DNA of 64,000 nt, from positions 68,380,687 through 68,444,686 of the forward strand of contig CM065295.1 of assembly GCA_032871835.1 (NCBI GenBank), read 5' to 3'. Origin of the DNA: Dipteronia dyeriana. Taxonomy: Eukaryota > Streptophyta > Magnoliopsida > Sapindales > Sapindaceae. This document shows positions 49,490 to 63,867 of the stretch, piece by piece. The position numbers and the translations under genes are program-made. Below the pieces are notes generated by a model, which saw nothing but the letters and a program-made list of their open reading frames with translations, searched no databases and was not told the origin of the DNA. How positions within the stretch are numbered: the first letter of the stretch is position 1; every line of letters begins with the position of its first letter.

Positions 49490-49722
49490 AAACCCAAAAT
49501 ATTGGTCAGCCTGCCCCGACTGTTACCTTTTCCTTCCAAAAAACCTTTGACTGTTAAAAAAATGACATAAAAAGACATTTGTACCCTTCCAACAATTATT
49601 AAATAGAAAATAAAAAGTGATGGATCTCAATCGTCCATCTTTGATATGGACTGTTGGGATCCATCTCTTTTTTTATTTTCTATTTAATAATTTGAAAAAT
49701 GGGTTTTAAAAAATTAATGGAA

Positions 49723-49770
<48 letters not shown>

Positions 49771-50789
49771 TTAAATAGATATGCACCATCCATCTTTGGA
49801 GGCTAAAAGATAAAAGAAATATAGCAAAAAATTAAAAAAGAAAACAAAAAGGAAAAAAAAAAAGAAAAAGAAAAAAAAATGATGGTGGAGAACACAACCT
49901 AAACCTAACCAAACCCAGAACCCCACCACCTCATGAACCAAACTCTTTCTCTCGAATCCCTCTCTCTTGAATCTCTCGAATCCCTCTTGAACCAAACACC
50001 ATAGCTTGATTAATCCCTCTCCCTCTCGAATTCCTCTAAAATCTCTTTGTGAATTGAAACCATGTCAGAAAATCCTTCACGAATCTGTCAAATCTCTTTA
50101 TGAATCGAAACCACACCATAAAATTCCTCTCTCAAATCTATCTCTCCTTTCCTTTTTTCTTCTAGAGAGAAGAACTGGTCTTCTTTACGTAGACGAGATC
50201 GACGCTATTGGTTTTAGTGGTCGTGTGGGTATTGGCGTGGGTGGGGTTTTTCAACAGGTGGTGGTGGTGGTTATGTGGTTGTTTATGAATAAAGAATCTA
50301 GAGACGGTGAACGAAAAATCTAGTGGTTGTCGGTGTGTAGGTATTGGTGAACAAAAAATCTAGAGAGACTTTTTTTTTAGATGATGGTGATGATGTGTTG
50401 AATGAAGAATTTGGAGACGATGAGGGCCTTTTCAATTTCCTTTTTTGTTTCAATTACTGGTTTTGCTTTTTGGACAAAAAGAAATGGCATGATTGTTGAT
50501 TTTTGGAGATGATTGTGGGATTGGTTTAGTCTGAAGATTATGGTGGGGCGTTTGAATCTGATGAATCTGATGAACTGATGTTTTATTTATTTATTGATTT
50601 TTCCTTCTTTAATTTATGATTTATGTCCACCGTTCATCTCAAAGATGGATGGTGGATAATCATTTATATGTTTTTTTTAACAAAAAAATATTTTTATAAA
50701 ATTATTAACTGTGATAATAAGTTACAAAGGTCAAAGGATTTTTAGATGGAAAAGTTAATAGAAGGGGCAAGATGCCCAATATTTAGGAT

Positions 50790-50792
<3 letters not shown>
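49490..50792. mobile_element. 1.3-kb TIR element (copy B)
   Basis: Counterpart of 13471-14772, with inverted arms at 49490-49551 and 50730-50792. One more base than copy A, in an AT- or A-rich run. Confidence 0.6.

Positions 50793-50793
<1 letters not shown>

Positions 50794-50851
<58 letters not shown>
50794..50851. repeat. (GT)13 followed by 32 G (copy B)
   Basis: The G run is 25 shorter than in copy A and the GT run about two units longer. This is the largest contraction between the copies. Confidence 0.95.
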
Positions 50852-50852
<1 letters not shown>

Positions 50853-51244
50853 ATCTCCCGGCATGGTTCCTTTTAGTTTCATGATTTATACACAATACAA
50901 CTTGACAATTGACATGGCAATAGTTCATTATCTTATTTCTAATGTAAACTTAACATTGTCACCTTACTGATTCTAATATAAGTTACTTAGTACATGAAGG
51001 ATCAGAGAAATGAATGTTAAATGTTCACTCAGTCTAACAGAGATAGTTTCTCTTCTCTAAAATACCATCAAACATAATTTGATTACTATCAAAGTTTGAT
51101 TTTGCACCCACCCTAAAGTTCATCTCTTTGGCAATGCATACTATTTGGGTTAATTTTACTAAATTCAACACGTCAACATAAAACACGAGAATCAAAGGAC
51201 CAAATATCCACGACATTGGACCACGTCATCTTGACAGACCATGC

Positions 51245-51484
51245 ATGACAATAGCAAGATGGGAACAACTTGCCCCACAGAGTTACTCGTCGAATGACCG
51301 CCAATTAGGTGAATTGGCCAGAACTGCCCCACAGCAAACACGAGGTATCATTTATGAAACAAGATTGCGGTATATTTTCCATGAAGCTAATCTTATATTA
51401 GGCAAGGCAATCACCTACAATCCGGTGGTTGATAAATCCATCAATGAATACGAAGATCTGAAGAAACGTTCCTGCAAGGAATGA
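51245..51484 (+). CDS. Unidentified 79-codon ORF (copy B)
   Basis: Identical in predicted sequence to 15246-15485. Function unknown. Confidence 0.3.
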   Translation: MTIARWEQLAPQSYSSNDRQLGELARTAPQQTRGIIYETRLRYIFHEANLILGKAITYNPVVDKSINEYEDLKKRSCKE

Positions 51485-51608
51485 ATATCATAGTACCATA
51501 AACGCACAAGGATTCGATTCGCCAAGAATCTCGACAAGATATGATCCCCTTTAGATCTCGCCTGATAATATTTCTTGCTTGCACAACAAAGACCCTTATA
51601 TAAACATA

Positions 51609-51913
51609 GGGTTAAATCGTTAATATTAATGACCTTCTCACACCTTTGAACTGTTATTAGATGTCTTGATAAAAATGTTTTTATTTCAAAAACATCCATT
51701 GTGGACTAACAAACAATATTTATTAAATGATTGAGTTTTGATATTAAAAGGTCATTTAAGTTTCAATTGTATAAATCGAACATTATACCATCTGACTTTT
51801 ACCAAATAAAGTATTGTTTGTTAGTTCACAAGGGGTGTTTCTAAAATAAAAACATTTTTATTTAGAGATTCAATAATAGTTCAAAGGTGAGAGGATGTTT
51901 TTAATATTAAACC
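51609..51913. mobile_element. Mutator-like MITE (copy B)
   Basis: Counterpart of 15610-15914 with the same flanking tataaacata repeats. The LTR fragment continues at 51914-52239. Confidence 0.85.
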
Positions 51914-52621
51914 TATAAACATATGTATCAAGCAGAAGTAAAGAGAGAGCAACCACACGCAATTCATCACTTGTAATCGCAATTATCTTTTACATAGTAA
52001 AATCTCTTATCTATCGTTACAGCGACCGTGGTTTTTTTCTTGTATTAAGGGTTTTCCGTGTAAAAATACTTGTGTCCTTACTCTTTCTACACTTATCTAT
52101 ATATGTTATACGTTCATCAAGTTTCTCACTTATCAAAGAAGCAACGTGATCTCATTTTATAGAATACCTTAGGTGTCGATCTACATATGTGTCACCGCTG
52201 ACTAGATTTTCTAGAAATCGACGTCAATACATACAAACTACAAAAGCCAAATTCATGTCCCAACAATTAATGCATATGTAATCATAAAAAATCATTTGAC
52301 CTATGGTTGGTTTTTCTTTTCATAAAAATGAACCGAAAGTAATAATAAAAAAGCATTGAAATAGTGAAAACTAGAACCCCCGCGAACATTAGAAGGCGAT
52401 GTATGAAATAAACTCTAATTTAAATAAAAATACACACGATTAAGTTTCAATAACATGAATGAAATTATAACATGAATTTAAAAACACAAAACCATAAAAT
52501 GTAGTACCACATAACTTAAAAAAATCGTCCAAAACATAACTCAAATGATGTGACTTTTTTTGTATGGCTAACATTACTCAATTCTATTACTATCAAAGGG
52601 ATGCGCAAATCTAGATTTGGT

Positions 52622-54572
52622 TTATTTGCCATGATCACTCAAAGATTTCTTCTTTGCCTCTAGTTCTTCTTTGTTCACATTGGAAACTCTAATTTCTTGA
52701 GCAATGCTACACATATTTTGTTTTGTGTTGGTCAATTAGGAATCCAACTCCGTTATTGCATTCATCTTCATCTCACTTTTCCTCTCCAACTCAAAACTAT
52801 GACTTTGAAGCCTTAAAATCTGATTATTTGTCTTTATGATTTCATGAGCATTTGCATCCATCTCAACTTGAAGACATGACACCGCTCTCTTCAAATCCTT
52901 GTATTCTTTATAGATCAAGGAGGATTTTTTTTAAGTTGGATTCCAGACTAGCCACAGAGTTTTCAACTTGTCTGGCAAACTCTTTTACTTGGAGAGTCTC
53001 TTCACTCAAGTGAGAAACCTCTTCGACAATCATCTTCAACATCGAAAGTTGATCAGAGTTCAAACTATTGTCATTGTGTAACAACTTTATTGCAAGATCT
53101 ATAAGCTCATTTAACTTAGCAGAATCATCAGGTATGTGATCATCCATAGCGAGAAGAGAAGAGAGACTTTTTCGGGGATCCACAAGATCGATACCGGGAG
53201 GGGTTGGTTCTTTTGTGGAGCTACAGAGAGTGAGGGTTGTGATTGGACCTATATATATATATATATGAATATATATGTTAGAAGTTTAAAGTATTATAAT
53301 AGACTTGTTGGGACCTACCAAGATCAAATAGTTCGGATATCTACTTCCATAAATCGGGAGAAAACTCCCCATAAATACATTTAATATACGTATAGTGAGA
53401 CTCAAACCCCTCACCATCAATATGGAAGGGAGATGCACTACCACATATGCTAAGAAGTGATGTGCATATGTTAGAAGTTTTAAAAATAAGGATGATTTAT
53501 ATATTAGTCAAAGCATGATATTTCCCCTTTCAAAAACCAAATACAATATACAATTCTAAGCATGAATTTATTTATCTTGTGTGCAAATGGTTCAGATTTC
53601 AAGTCAAACATAATTAACTTAGTTAATAATCATCTTCGGCCAATAAAATTCACTATAATTGTGTAATTTATTTTTTCTCTTTTCAAATAAATGAAAACAA
53701 AAAATAAAAAACTAAATACGTAAGAGAAATTATGAGATAATAATCCAATATGGTTAAAGAAAGACAAATACCAAATCTAATATTAAAAGAGCACTATAAT
53801 CAATGGTTCTATGTCACTTAATTAATATTATTTTGTCACTAATTATAATTTTGGACAAATGAAAAATGACCGATATTAAATGAAGTTAAGACATTTAATA
53901 ACATATGGACTCGAGAAAAATAAAAAACATTTAATAATAAAAAGTTCAAAACTTAGATCTATTTTTTCTTTTTCGATTTGTTGTTGAATTTAGAGATTGT
54001 AATTTTAACGAGTCATGCATATAAGAAAAATAATTAGAATTTTAATGCAACAGATATTAAAATGTAAATTTAGTATTTCCTGAATTTGTTATCGAAATAA
54101 GATTTTGCACTTTTAATGACGCACAAAGACTATAACAATTATGAGAAATTAATTAAAACAAAAAATCCAATTCTAGTTTTTTGTCGATTTCCTGCTGGAT
54201 TTAGATTTTGTACTTGTAAATATTTAGATCCAATCTTTTTGTTGTTTTTTCACTTATATGACTTATACAAATGTTTGTGTTCTCATATTCCTTTTTTAGT
54301 TTAACCAAAAAAAAAATCATAAGACAAAAATCACTTGGTACTCTCAATTAGTTCTCGTGTTAACACATGCATAAAAGCATTTTATTGTCTTTTATATTAT
54401 TGTTATAAAAAGAAAATTATTAAACTAAAAGATCTAAAGATTGGATAATATTAATAGAGATAGCTAGCTTACGTATTTGCTCAGTGAGTTGAGGACTAGG
54501 TGGTGGTTCAAGAAAATTGTTATTTTCGTTCACATCTCTTGCCCTCTTCATCTCCTTATGATAATCAACCAT
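52622..54572 (-). pseudogene. Two-exon coiled-coil gene (copy B)
   Basis: Exon 1 is 54572-54473; exon 2 runs to 52622. The A8 frameshift (52925-52932) and the TAA after ELDS are the same as in copy A. One extra A near the exon 2 acceptor (CACAAAAG at about 53212) does not alter the frame if the acceptor lies just after it, which favours that splice choice. TATA box at 54661-54651. Confidence 0.55.
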
Positions 54573-55594
54573 GTATAGAGCAATTCAAATTATAAAAAAA
54601 AAAATCAAAATAAAATCATTGTTTGGTTTTCTGGGTGTAGAGATTGTTAGTTATTTATATATGTTGCATAGGAGGGTTGTAATTTGTTGCATATTTGTAT
54701 TACATGTCCCATAATTAAGATTAATACAAGAAACAATTATTAGTTATTTTTTAAGGTATGAACTTTAACGTGTGTGAAATTAAACCTTTTTTTTAAAGAG
54801 TGTATGAAATTAACCTTATCTTGGAACATTTAATATATTTATTCTAAGAGCAAAATAAATTTTAGAGAAATAAGGTAATTGATGTTTTTCTATTTATGGC
54901 TCCTTTATATTAAGAGAAATTTAACTTATATACTGTGTTTGTTAGATAATGCTAGATTTGAATTGTATTATTTTAATCCTAAACCACTGTTTGACAAGGA
55001 AAAAGACCTGGTATTTTATCTCTCAACAACCCTCTAGTCCCGTCGATATGAAAGGGGACTAAATAAACCCATCTATATTCATGGGTTTATTATTACTGGA
55101 ATTGAAATGATGTTGCTTTTGTTTTTAATTTTATAATAATTTCATATATGAATTAAAATTTAATTTTATGTCAAATCTCATCTCAATTCGATCTAATTTC
55201 ATAAAATAGTTTAATCCAATATCTCACACCAAACAAGGTGTTACATTTTGAACATGACATTTTGAATCCTACATTAACATACATACAAGAATCAGATGTT
55301 ACATTTCATAACTCATAAATTAAGTTATACTACTCATAATCTCATTCATGAATACATGCATGCAAAGACAAAAGATTAACTCATTATAATAATAAAGAAT
55401 AAAACAGACCCAAATGAAATTATGAACAACCAATACATAATTAGCACTAATGTAGGTTTACAAATATCCCCTATTGAGGATTACACATCAAGATAAAGAA
55501 ATACAAAAAGAAGGGTAATTATATAAAATAGAAATACATATAGAAGAGTGATAAAAAAGACCCAAGTGATAGTCAAGAGTCCTCAAGCTTCCAT

Positions 55595-55714
55595 TTATGC
55601 GCATATCCTCTTGGTCAAGAAAATTTTTCCTTTTCCCTTTGAATTTCCTCCAAAGATGGATAGAAGAAGTTCGAGGTGGTGGATGGTGAGGCATCCATGG
55701 AGGAAAACTTTCAT
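55595..55714 (-). CDS. Possible small-peptide ORF (copy B)
   Basis: Same as 19595-19714, with the TATA box at 55830-55823. Confidence 0.2.
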   Translation of the reverse strand: MKVFLHGCLTIHHLELLLSIFGGNSKGKGKIFLTKRICA

Positions 55715-56902
55715 GAATTCCTTTGGAGCTTTTTTCTCTCTTGATTAGTGTTTAAAAACAAAAGGATGGTGTTGTATGGTCTTGGATGTGTTAGGTGTAT
55801 TTGATTTCATACCAAAGTGGGGTATTTATAGAGTGGGAACTATTTTGTTTGAGTAAGTTGAGTTTGAAAATATGTAAATTATGGATGCACCTAAAAGTCT
55901 TTTGTTTAGTACATGAAAGATGACCTATGGTTAGTATCCATTTTTCTACAGCAACTACATAGAACTTAATAAGCACCTTTAAGGAAAGGCAACACATATT
56001 GGTTGTGCACATGCCAAATGTATAAATGGGTTACGCCAATATAGTGAGTGAAAACCGTCATGAAGTGTAAGAAAAAGGAAAAATCAAATAAGTGTTGAAA
56101 ATAAACAAAAAAAAATCTTTGATTAAGCTTCACAAGCTTAAAGGAGTATAATTTAAAATTGAGAATGCTTGGGTTGAAAAATAGAAATGGGTTGACGAGT
56201 CACATGCCCACACTCACTCATATGTTGAAACCTATTCTCTTAAAAGTAAAAATTTCGGATGATAATCGGTTTGACATTGAATGGAAAAGCTTAAGATGAA
56301 TAGATATTGATATGGTTTGCATGATGATGATTCATTTACTTCTTACATATGCTTGAAACAAAAATTCACACACATACACTTGCTTTACTTAAATGTGTTT
56401 GATGTACTAGCAATTATAGAAGAATTATGAGGAGATTGAAATATCGGTGTATCTCTCATAGTTTGTGAAGTTTATTTTGTTACATTTCTTTAAAATTGCT
56501 TGAGTATATGATTGTGTGGATATTATTATGAACAATATTCTATCTTGATCTTAGATAGAGCATTTTTTTAAAGAGGAGCATTGTATGCTAGGTTTTATTC
56601 TCTTTTATGATATGTTCACATGATTTGTTTTGATAAAAAAAAAGAAGGTATATTGTTTCTTTGATATCTTGAATCTTGAAAATGCATGATACTTATCTCA
56701 TATCCTTTGCTATGATTGTGAGTCATTGTTTACTTGTATGTTTTCATATATACTTGTTTACTTGGTCACATTTATGATATTTTGAGACTAACTTTTTGTT
56801 TATTCTACTCATGTTTGTTTTGTTTGTTCTATTCATTGTTTGTTTCTATGAAAAGATAACAATTTTGAGTGGGGTAGGTGTGCTTTTATTTGTCAAACTG
56901 AG

Positions 56903-57237
56903 TTGACCAAAATTAGTGCCTTTTGGCATCACTTTTTTTGTGCAAATCTTATGCCTTCTACAAATGCTACCAAGTTAAACAAAGAGAAGGTCAAGATAGT
57001 ATATGCATTGGTCACCAACAAGCCTATAAACCTTGGAGAAATTATAATGCAACATATAGAGAGAGCTTGGCTTATTCAACTAGGTTGGATATAAAACTAG
57101 ATTATCCAGGGTTAATAACTCATCTGTGTATGGCCCTTGGAGCTGAAAAAATTGAACGAGATGTGCTTATACCACCATTGGAGAAGTTTAATGAAAAACG
57201 TGTCACATTATGTCATACAAAAACAAGGGTGGGCTAA
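56903..57237 (+). pseudogene. Athila-type gypsy ORF fragment (copy B)
   Basis: Same two-frame fragment as 20902-21236, including the internal frameshift. Confidence 0.6.
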
Positions 57238-57728
57238 ATGATACTTTTAGACTTTTTAGTGATATTCAAGAGTTTAGTAATGTGTTAAGCTCAAATTATC
57301 ATCTGGATTGGGCCTTACAAATGCAAGAGAGCTTGCAATGTCAGGGAAAAAGATGTAGAAGCTAAACCGAAAGTGGGACAACAAAATGAGAGATCAAGGG
57401 CTTGGGAAAAAGCATTTCTTCAAGTAAGGCAACCACCTCCAAGTGATATGTGAGATCAACACACCGGTCAAAGTTCTTTGATGGCACTAGTGGCTAGTGA
57501 TCTCATATGTGATCTTGTGGTATTTAATCTTGTGGTATTTAATCTTTTCCTTTTGGCTTCAACTCATGTCAAAAAATGGGAGAAATATGATACATTATTT
57601 TAGCTTCTTCTATGGACTTTTAAAAAAAAATAGTATCTAGTATATTTGTATTTGTGGAAACCTTGAACTAGTTTTTGTTGGTTTCTAACTTTAAACTTAT
57701 TGTTGCATGTAATAACTTGGATGGGATT

Positions 57729-59322
57729 TGTTAACTGCCAAACCTAGCGACCAATCCAAAGAAGTATTTTCCATGCACCAAAGATGGAGCTGCAACGAGA
57801 TCGGATCCTCATCGGAACCCGATTCTGATGGAGCCACGACAGGATCCGGTCCCCAATTGAACCCGATTCTTCTAGACCCCGATCCCAATAAAGTCCGACA
57901 TAGTTTTCCCTACTGCTAAAGATAGAGCCCCAACAATATTCGGTCATCAACGAAACCTGTTCCTTCTTGAACCCGGTCTAGATTGAGCCAAGAAATGATC
58001 CAGTCCCCAATAGGACATGATCCTTCTAGATGCCGATCCCGATAAAGTCTAACTCCAATGCTGAGAGACCCGATTTATGCTAATGCCCAGTCACCAAGAG
58101 TAGCATGCTTCGAAGAACAAACCCGGACCAATTAGGACGAGCCTTCCCATTTTAAGGACCCACCACCAGGAAAGAAAACAGTAGATGGTTAAGAAATTAA
58201 TGCTACAGAAGACATAGAGAAGGAAAGATAGAGAACTAACGGTCGGGATCCCTCCAAAGCCGCACTTCCCCAATAGTCAAATCTCATCCCACTTAAGCCC
58301 TACTCGATTTCAACTATCCCATTCATAAAGAAGGAAGCTGCATTTCTCCAACAAAAAGGTTGTAAAAAGTCTCTTTCCGAATAGAGGAAAGCTTTGTGAA
58401 GAGTGCTTGATAGGTGTAGCGAGACAGGCGCTGACGATGTCTCCTACTAGGCAGAACAGTGAAAGCGACATGTCTCGCTAGCTATGAGCACCTCTAGCCA
58501 ACCAAAGCGATGCAGACCACAACATAAATGCCACGTTGACACCACTAAAGTGCCCAAATCGCCATAGGGAATAAATGGATCAATCACAACCCTCATGGGC
58601 GTGTGCCACCCACAAACCTGACCTGATTGGAGCAGTGAGGATTTGTTGACAGCCCTTTAAGTTAAAAAAAAAATCCTCACATACTCACTGAAGATCCAGG
58701 TGGATCAATCTAAACCTTCCAAAGCACACCACCCATACACACGATTCAAAGGGACGGTGAGGATCAGGTTAGGCATTTCCCGCCTAAAGGAATATCTCTC
58801 ACCTACCACCACCAAGTCACCCTATAAATATCCTATATCAAGGAGTGAAGAGGGTCGGAACTTCCAGCACCTAAAGAGAATTCAACTTGGGTATTACCCT
58901 CCTACAAATACCAACATATTGGTTATTCTACTTGGCTACTACCCTCCTAGAAACGTTTCCATATTGGTCACCCAATCGGGGTAATATCCTCATCCCTCCA
59001 TGATGCTCCATGGCATTTCCTAGAGATCTAGAAATTTGTACGCTTACGGTCAATATATGATGTTTCTTTATATGTATGCTTAATAAAGGCTCTTTTCACT
59101 TGATTATATTTCTCATCCTTGCCATCTCACACCACCTTCAGGACCAGTCTTGGATCCCAGCGTCGGTCCCGTTTAATCAGACGAGAGGAATCCCGGTAGT
59201 ATCCCTCCCTCTTATGTGAAAAAATCGAGGAAACCTGTTACCCAGTTCGAACCTACTGGGAAGCACTAGTACTCCGTGGCCATCTGGTGTCCCGAAGGTC
59301 ACACTCGATTTTCAGGATAACA
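57729..59322 (+). mobile_element. Ty3/gypsy LTR (copy B)
   Basis: Counterpart of 21726-23320, TGTTA...TAACA, followed by the same ACGCTGTCTGTGGGAAA primer-site remnant. It differs by a few 1-base indels. Confidence 0.65.
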
Positions 59323-60000
59323 ATTTTACGCTGTCTGTGGGAAATTCACTAGACCAACGTGCTTTCCCAATCTACTAAAGATCACCCTTTCATAAGAATT
59401 GTCACTCTTCGAACTTATTTGTCCAACAAAGAGGTTAAGGTCTTCTTAAAACAATTCGGACCTATCAAGACTTTGTTCTTATGTATCTACCCATGGGATT
59501 GTATCACCCGGAAGCGCTTCAGTATAGCCTAGCCCTTCTCGGGTGATGAGACCACCGACGGTGCCAACCTCAACAGAAAGTTTCCTCCCGCATAGGTTGA
59601 TTCATCATAATATGTTTCACCAGCATGTCACAACCTTTTTAGAAAAGCTCCGACAATATTTTCTTAGCCCCCACCCCAACAAGGCCGGGCCTAGCAACAT
59701 AATACCGGTCTTCGAAAGATTGGGTACCTCCGTAGTCTGACTCAGACCCGTCACCTCAAAGCCGTGCATACTCGATCTGATTTAGAAGCTCCCTCCGCTT
59801 TGGTTGCCTCTTAGAATCCATGACTAGCAACGACAGAGTTGAAAGATCCGGGGACAGAACGAAACGAAGTGAACCCGTAACAAAAGCAGACACAAAGACG
59901 GGGTCAGACGCGATCGGGATTTGAGGCACGGTACTTCAACTTCATCCCGGATAACAGCAAGAGGAATGACTTGATCGTGCCCAAATTGTGTTACATTTTG

Positions 60001-62596
60001 GCCCTCCATTCCTTTTACTTAGCTTGTTTTCGAGTGTGTTTTTGTGTATAATGGCTCTATTCTAATTCATTGCAGGCATTCAATGTATTTCGGGCATTGG
60101 AAATACAAAACGAGATTTTCGGGTACGAAACAAGTCAAAGTTCAAGAAATGAAGCCTAGTTCGTTGGTCCCATCGTGGGTCCATACTAGTGTAATGCGGT
60201 AAGGACACTCGTAAACTGGCTCTCAGAAGATTGCAAAATGAAAGTGTATAGGTACTGCACGAGTGACTATACCCACGTATTTTCATCTGCGAAGAAGACT
60301 TATATGGTCCACACTGGTGCACTACCCACGAATAAAAGACCTGAAGATTGGAAGAAATTCCCAATACGCAGGTATATACCCGCACATCACCCGCAATCTG
60401 AGACATAAAGATTGCAAGAAGAAGCCCAATACGTGAGTCTATTCTTACGCACTACCCGCGAACTGAGAGAAAGAGAAGAAGGCTAGAAGCCACTACGTGG
60501 GTCACTGTGCGGGACCATACCCATGTATATCGAGTAACCCTAACCGTACACTGCACCAGATACGCTGACATCATTTTTTTCAGAATATACCTTCTTTTCT
60601 GAAATCACACACACACCCTCACAACACTTCTCTCATCTTACATCACTCTTAGATCTAGGACCTCTACATCGCCCATTCAACCTCTACTTCACCAAAACCC
60701 AATTACCCACTCAAGGAGCTTTGAATTTGCAATATTTAGAAGATAAGAGAATTGAAGAAAGAGGAATCTCAGCACTCCAATGGTTTTTTCTTGACTCTTG
60801 ATTCTTTACTTTTCCCTTGTATTCATATTATTAGTAACTAAACCGCCTATGTGGAAGATAATGTAATGAATCATGGATTGTAAGCTTTCCATCATATTTT
60901 GAGTATTTAATCTTATTTAGTTCCATTCATTGTGCTTAATCGTGTTTAATATCTTCTAGAATTAAGTAGACACTCTAACTCTTAATTCATGAATGATGTT
61001 GAACTTATTTGAGTTTTTGAATTTATAATTGTTATTAGGCACTCCAACTCTTAATCCATTTAGATGCTGAATTTGAGCTTATAATGCATTTGATGCTTCT
61101 CTTGGATTGAGTAGGCATTCCAACTCTCAATTCATATTAGATGTTAAATTGTAATGTCTTCTTGGGTTGAGTAGGTGATCGTGCTATAAATGTTCACATT
61201 GTGCGCTCCCTTTACTTGGCTTTTGTTACCGTTTTTAGAGCATATTAGGTGTTTTAATGTTGTAAATAATTGTTTTCAGGTATTCTCAATGCTTCAAGGT
61301 CATTTTATTCCAAAATGGCAATAAGGAGACAAATGGATCAGGTTAGAGTGTTCAAACACTCCTCGGGAGTTCATACATTCTATCTCGTGGGAAAGAACTA
61401 ATGGAAAGAAGCAGCGGGAAAGCTACATCAACCCAGCGAGTTCAAATCTTCTCCCCCGCGAGAAATATCCAGCGAAGGAAAGTCACAGAGAAACTCAAGG
61501 AAGATCCCTTGAGTTCAGTCCTTCTGTCTCGCGGGAATGTAGCAAAGGAAAAACTCAAGAAAGATTCCGTGAGTTCAGTCGTTCTGTCTCGCGAGAATAA
61601 AGTCGAAAAAGGAAGCTACATAGGAAGATCTTGTGAGTTTACTTGCCTGTTTCATGGGAATGAAGTCGCAGAAAGAGGTGATTAAGTTGTAGGATTGGTG
61701 CTTGTAATTGCTTTAAGATGCATGCTTAGGATTATTGTGAATAAGTTTCATGAAAGAATGATTTTACATTATGGTTGATACTTGAGTGCACATATTCCTT
61801 AACAATTCATTAACCTAGTTTTAATCGATAATGTGTAGTTGTATTCTTAATTTTTGAGCATCTTAGCATAACTTAAGTAATTTTCTAGTGTAAGTAACTT
61901 TGATTTATAAGCTTTCTTTCTAATTAGATTGATTACTCTTTTCTCTGTGGGAACAATACCCATACTTGTGCCCACTATTCGAGTTGAACGGCTCGTACAC
62001 TTGCGATGGGTGAAAGACTCGCACGCCCCATTAGTTAGCCATTGTAGTGTAATTTAGAATAGCGACATTTTAGTAGAACTGGTTTGGGTGTGTTAGTATG
62101 CACTTCAACTCTTAGCCCATGTTAGATGTATATTAATGACTTTTAACCACATACACTTAAGGTGTTTTTAAACAAGCTCACTTGAATGGAAGTTATGGAT
62201 TGTGAGCACTCCAATCCAAGTCATCCTGACTAATAAATCTATTCGAGCATAATGAGACTTTTCTCCACACTCAATTTAGCACTCCAATGGTGGTTGTGGA
62301 TGAGGATTAAGTTGTTTTACAACCACACTTGTGGGTATATTGGCCTTAAATAGATTGAATCGTTTTTAAAAAAGACTGGATCATCCACCGTTCGTGTTTG
62401 AATTGCATTGACTCCCATACCTCTTACCATATCTTATCACTTCACATTCTCATTATCCTAGTTAAATTCTAGCTTTAGATTTAATTATAGTTTGCCTTAC
62501 GGACGATAACTCACTTGCCATTGTACTTATTTTGAAAACATTGTGAATATATTTAAGGTCTATATAAATTTATTTTTGACATTAGCAATATCACAA
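60001..62596 (+). mobile_element. LTR-like non-coding region (copy B)
   Basis: Counterpart of 24000-26590, including the 60-bp tandem repeat (61325-61676). Many single-base indels separate the two copies here. Confidence 0.4.
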
Positions 62597-62605
62597 ACGA
62601 CGCGT

Positions 62606-63327
62606 TGTCAGGAACCAATGCCTAATCCAAGGACAGAGAGTTCAAACAGATGGAAGAATAGATAAAGAAAATGGAAAAGCGCCTGGTAGAGTAAGAGAAG
62701 GATAAAGTGAAGTATCGAAGGATGAACAAAGACCTCTATGAAGAGATGAAAGCTTCTCTTTCAAGGAAGGTCAGGAAAGTTGTCCCCCACCCAAGTTCAA
62801 GATACCAGAGAATGTGTACTCTGGAGTGGATAACCCCTTTAGCCATCTAGAGTCCTTTGTACAACAAATGGAAGTTCCAAACGCCTTTAGGAAAGCCATG
62901 TGTAGGATGTTGCCTTACACCATCACCGACTTTGCCAAAACATGGTTCAGAAAGCTTCCAACGGGGATTGTTAACCTGGTTATTCGGGGAGTGAAGCCAC
63001 CTCCTAAGGACCCAGTTCTGCTACAGTATGTAGCACATGGGTGAGTAGAGTCACTTAAGTCCTACGCAAAGCGCTACCACAAAGAAATGATCCAAACAAG
63101 AGTATTTGAGGAGAAATAGACACTTATGAATTTCTAGAAGAATTTGTGGGTGGGAAAACTGTGGCGATCCATTAGTAAAGACAAGCTAGAGACATACCAA
63201 GAAGCATACAGCCGGGCTCTAGAACACGTGCAGTTGGATGAGCAGCTCTGCATTAAGATGGAGCACGACGAAGCACGTTTTATCAAACATTTCAAGAAGG
63301 ACCACCACAAGGAAAAGAAAGAGACCC

Positions 63328-63367
<40 letters not shown>

Positions 63368-63867
63368 TGGCCCGAGAGACCCCTAAAACTCCTGACGGAC
63401 CAGAGAAAAAGTACAAGTACTGTGACTTTCACGAGGACATGGGGCATAACAATTCAGAGTTTTACAGCAACCGCAATAGGATCGAAGGCATGGAGAGAAG
63501 CGGCCTGCTGATCGTATTTCTCCAACAGGTGAGGGATAGGATCAAGACTGGGAAACAAGTTCAGATAGAGCTATAAGAAGAAGAAGAAAGAAGAAAGAAC
63601 CAATGCAAGGATCTGATGGAGCAAGTCAAGATCATAAACACCATCAGCGGGGCCCAACCCTCTGGAACGTCAAACAATTCAAGGAAGAATCAAGCTAGAA
63701 AGGTGCCCAAATACTCTGCATGAGGGTAGGTGATGAGGGTCATCAGAGAGACTATAGAAGGCCCTTCCTTCAGCCATATCATATTCATCGAGGAAGATGT
63801 CCTTAACACAGTCCAGCCTAATGACGACCCGATGGTGGTCACTGTCCATATCACAAACTGCACTGTC
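62606..63867 (+). pseudogene. Tat-type gypsy gag and protease start (copy B), better preserved
   Basis: The same element as 26600-27860, but the gag core is open from the start of the family region: PENVYSGVDNPFSHLESFVQ, then QMEVPNAFRKAMCRMLPY, then TWFRKLPTGIVNLVIRGVK. The open stretch ends with a TGA at 63042-63044. Further stops (near 63116, and 63136) and the C36 run follow. It ends before the protease active site. Copy A carries indels at each place where this copy keeps the expected gag frame. Confidence 0.82.
63329..63364. repeat. Poly-C run, 36 C (copy B)
   Basis: One base longer than copy A (27323-27357). Confidence 0.95.
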
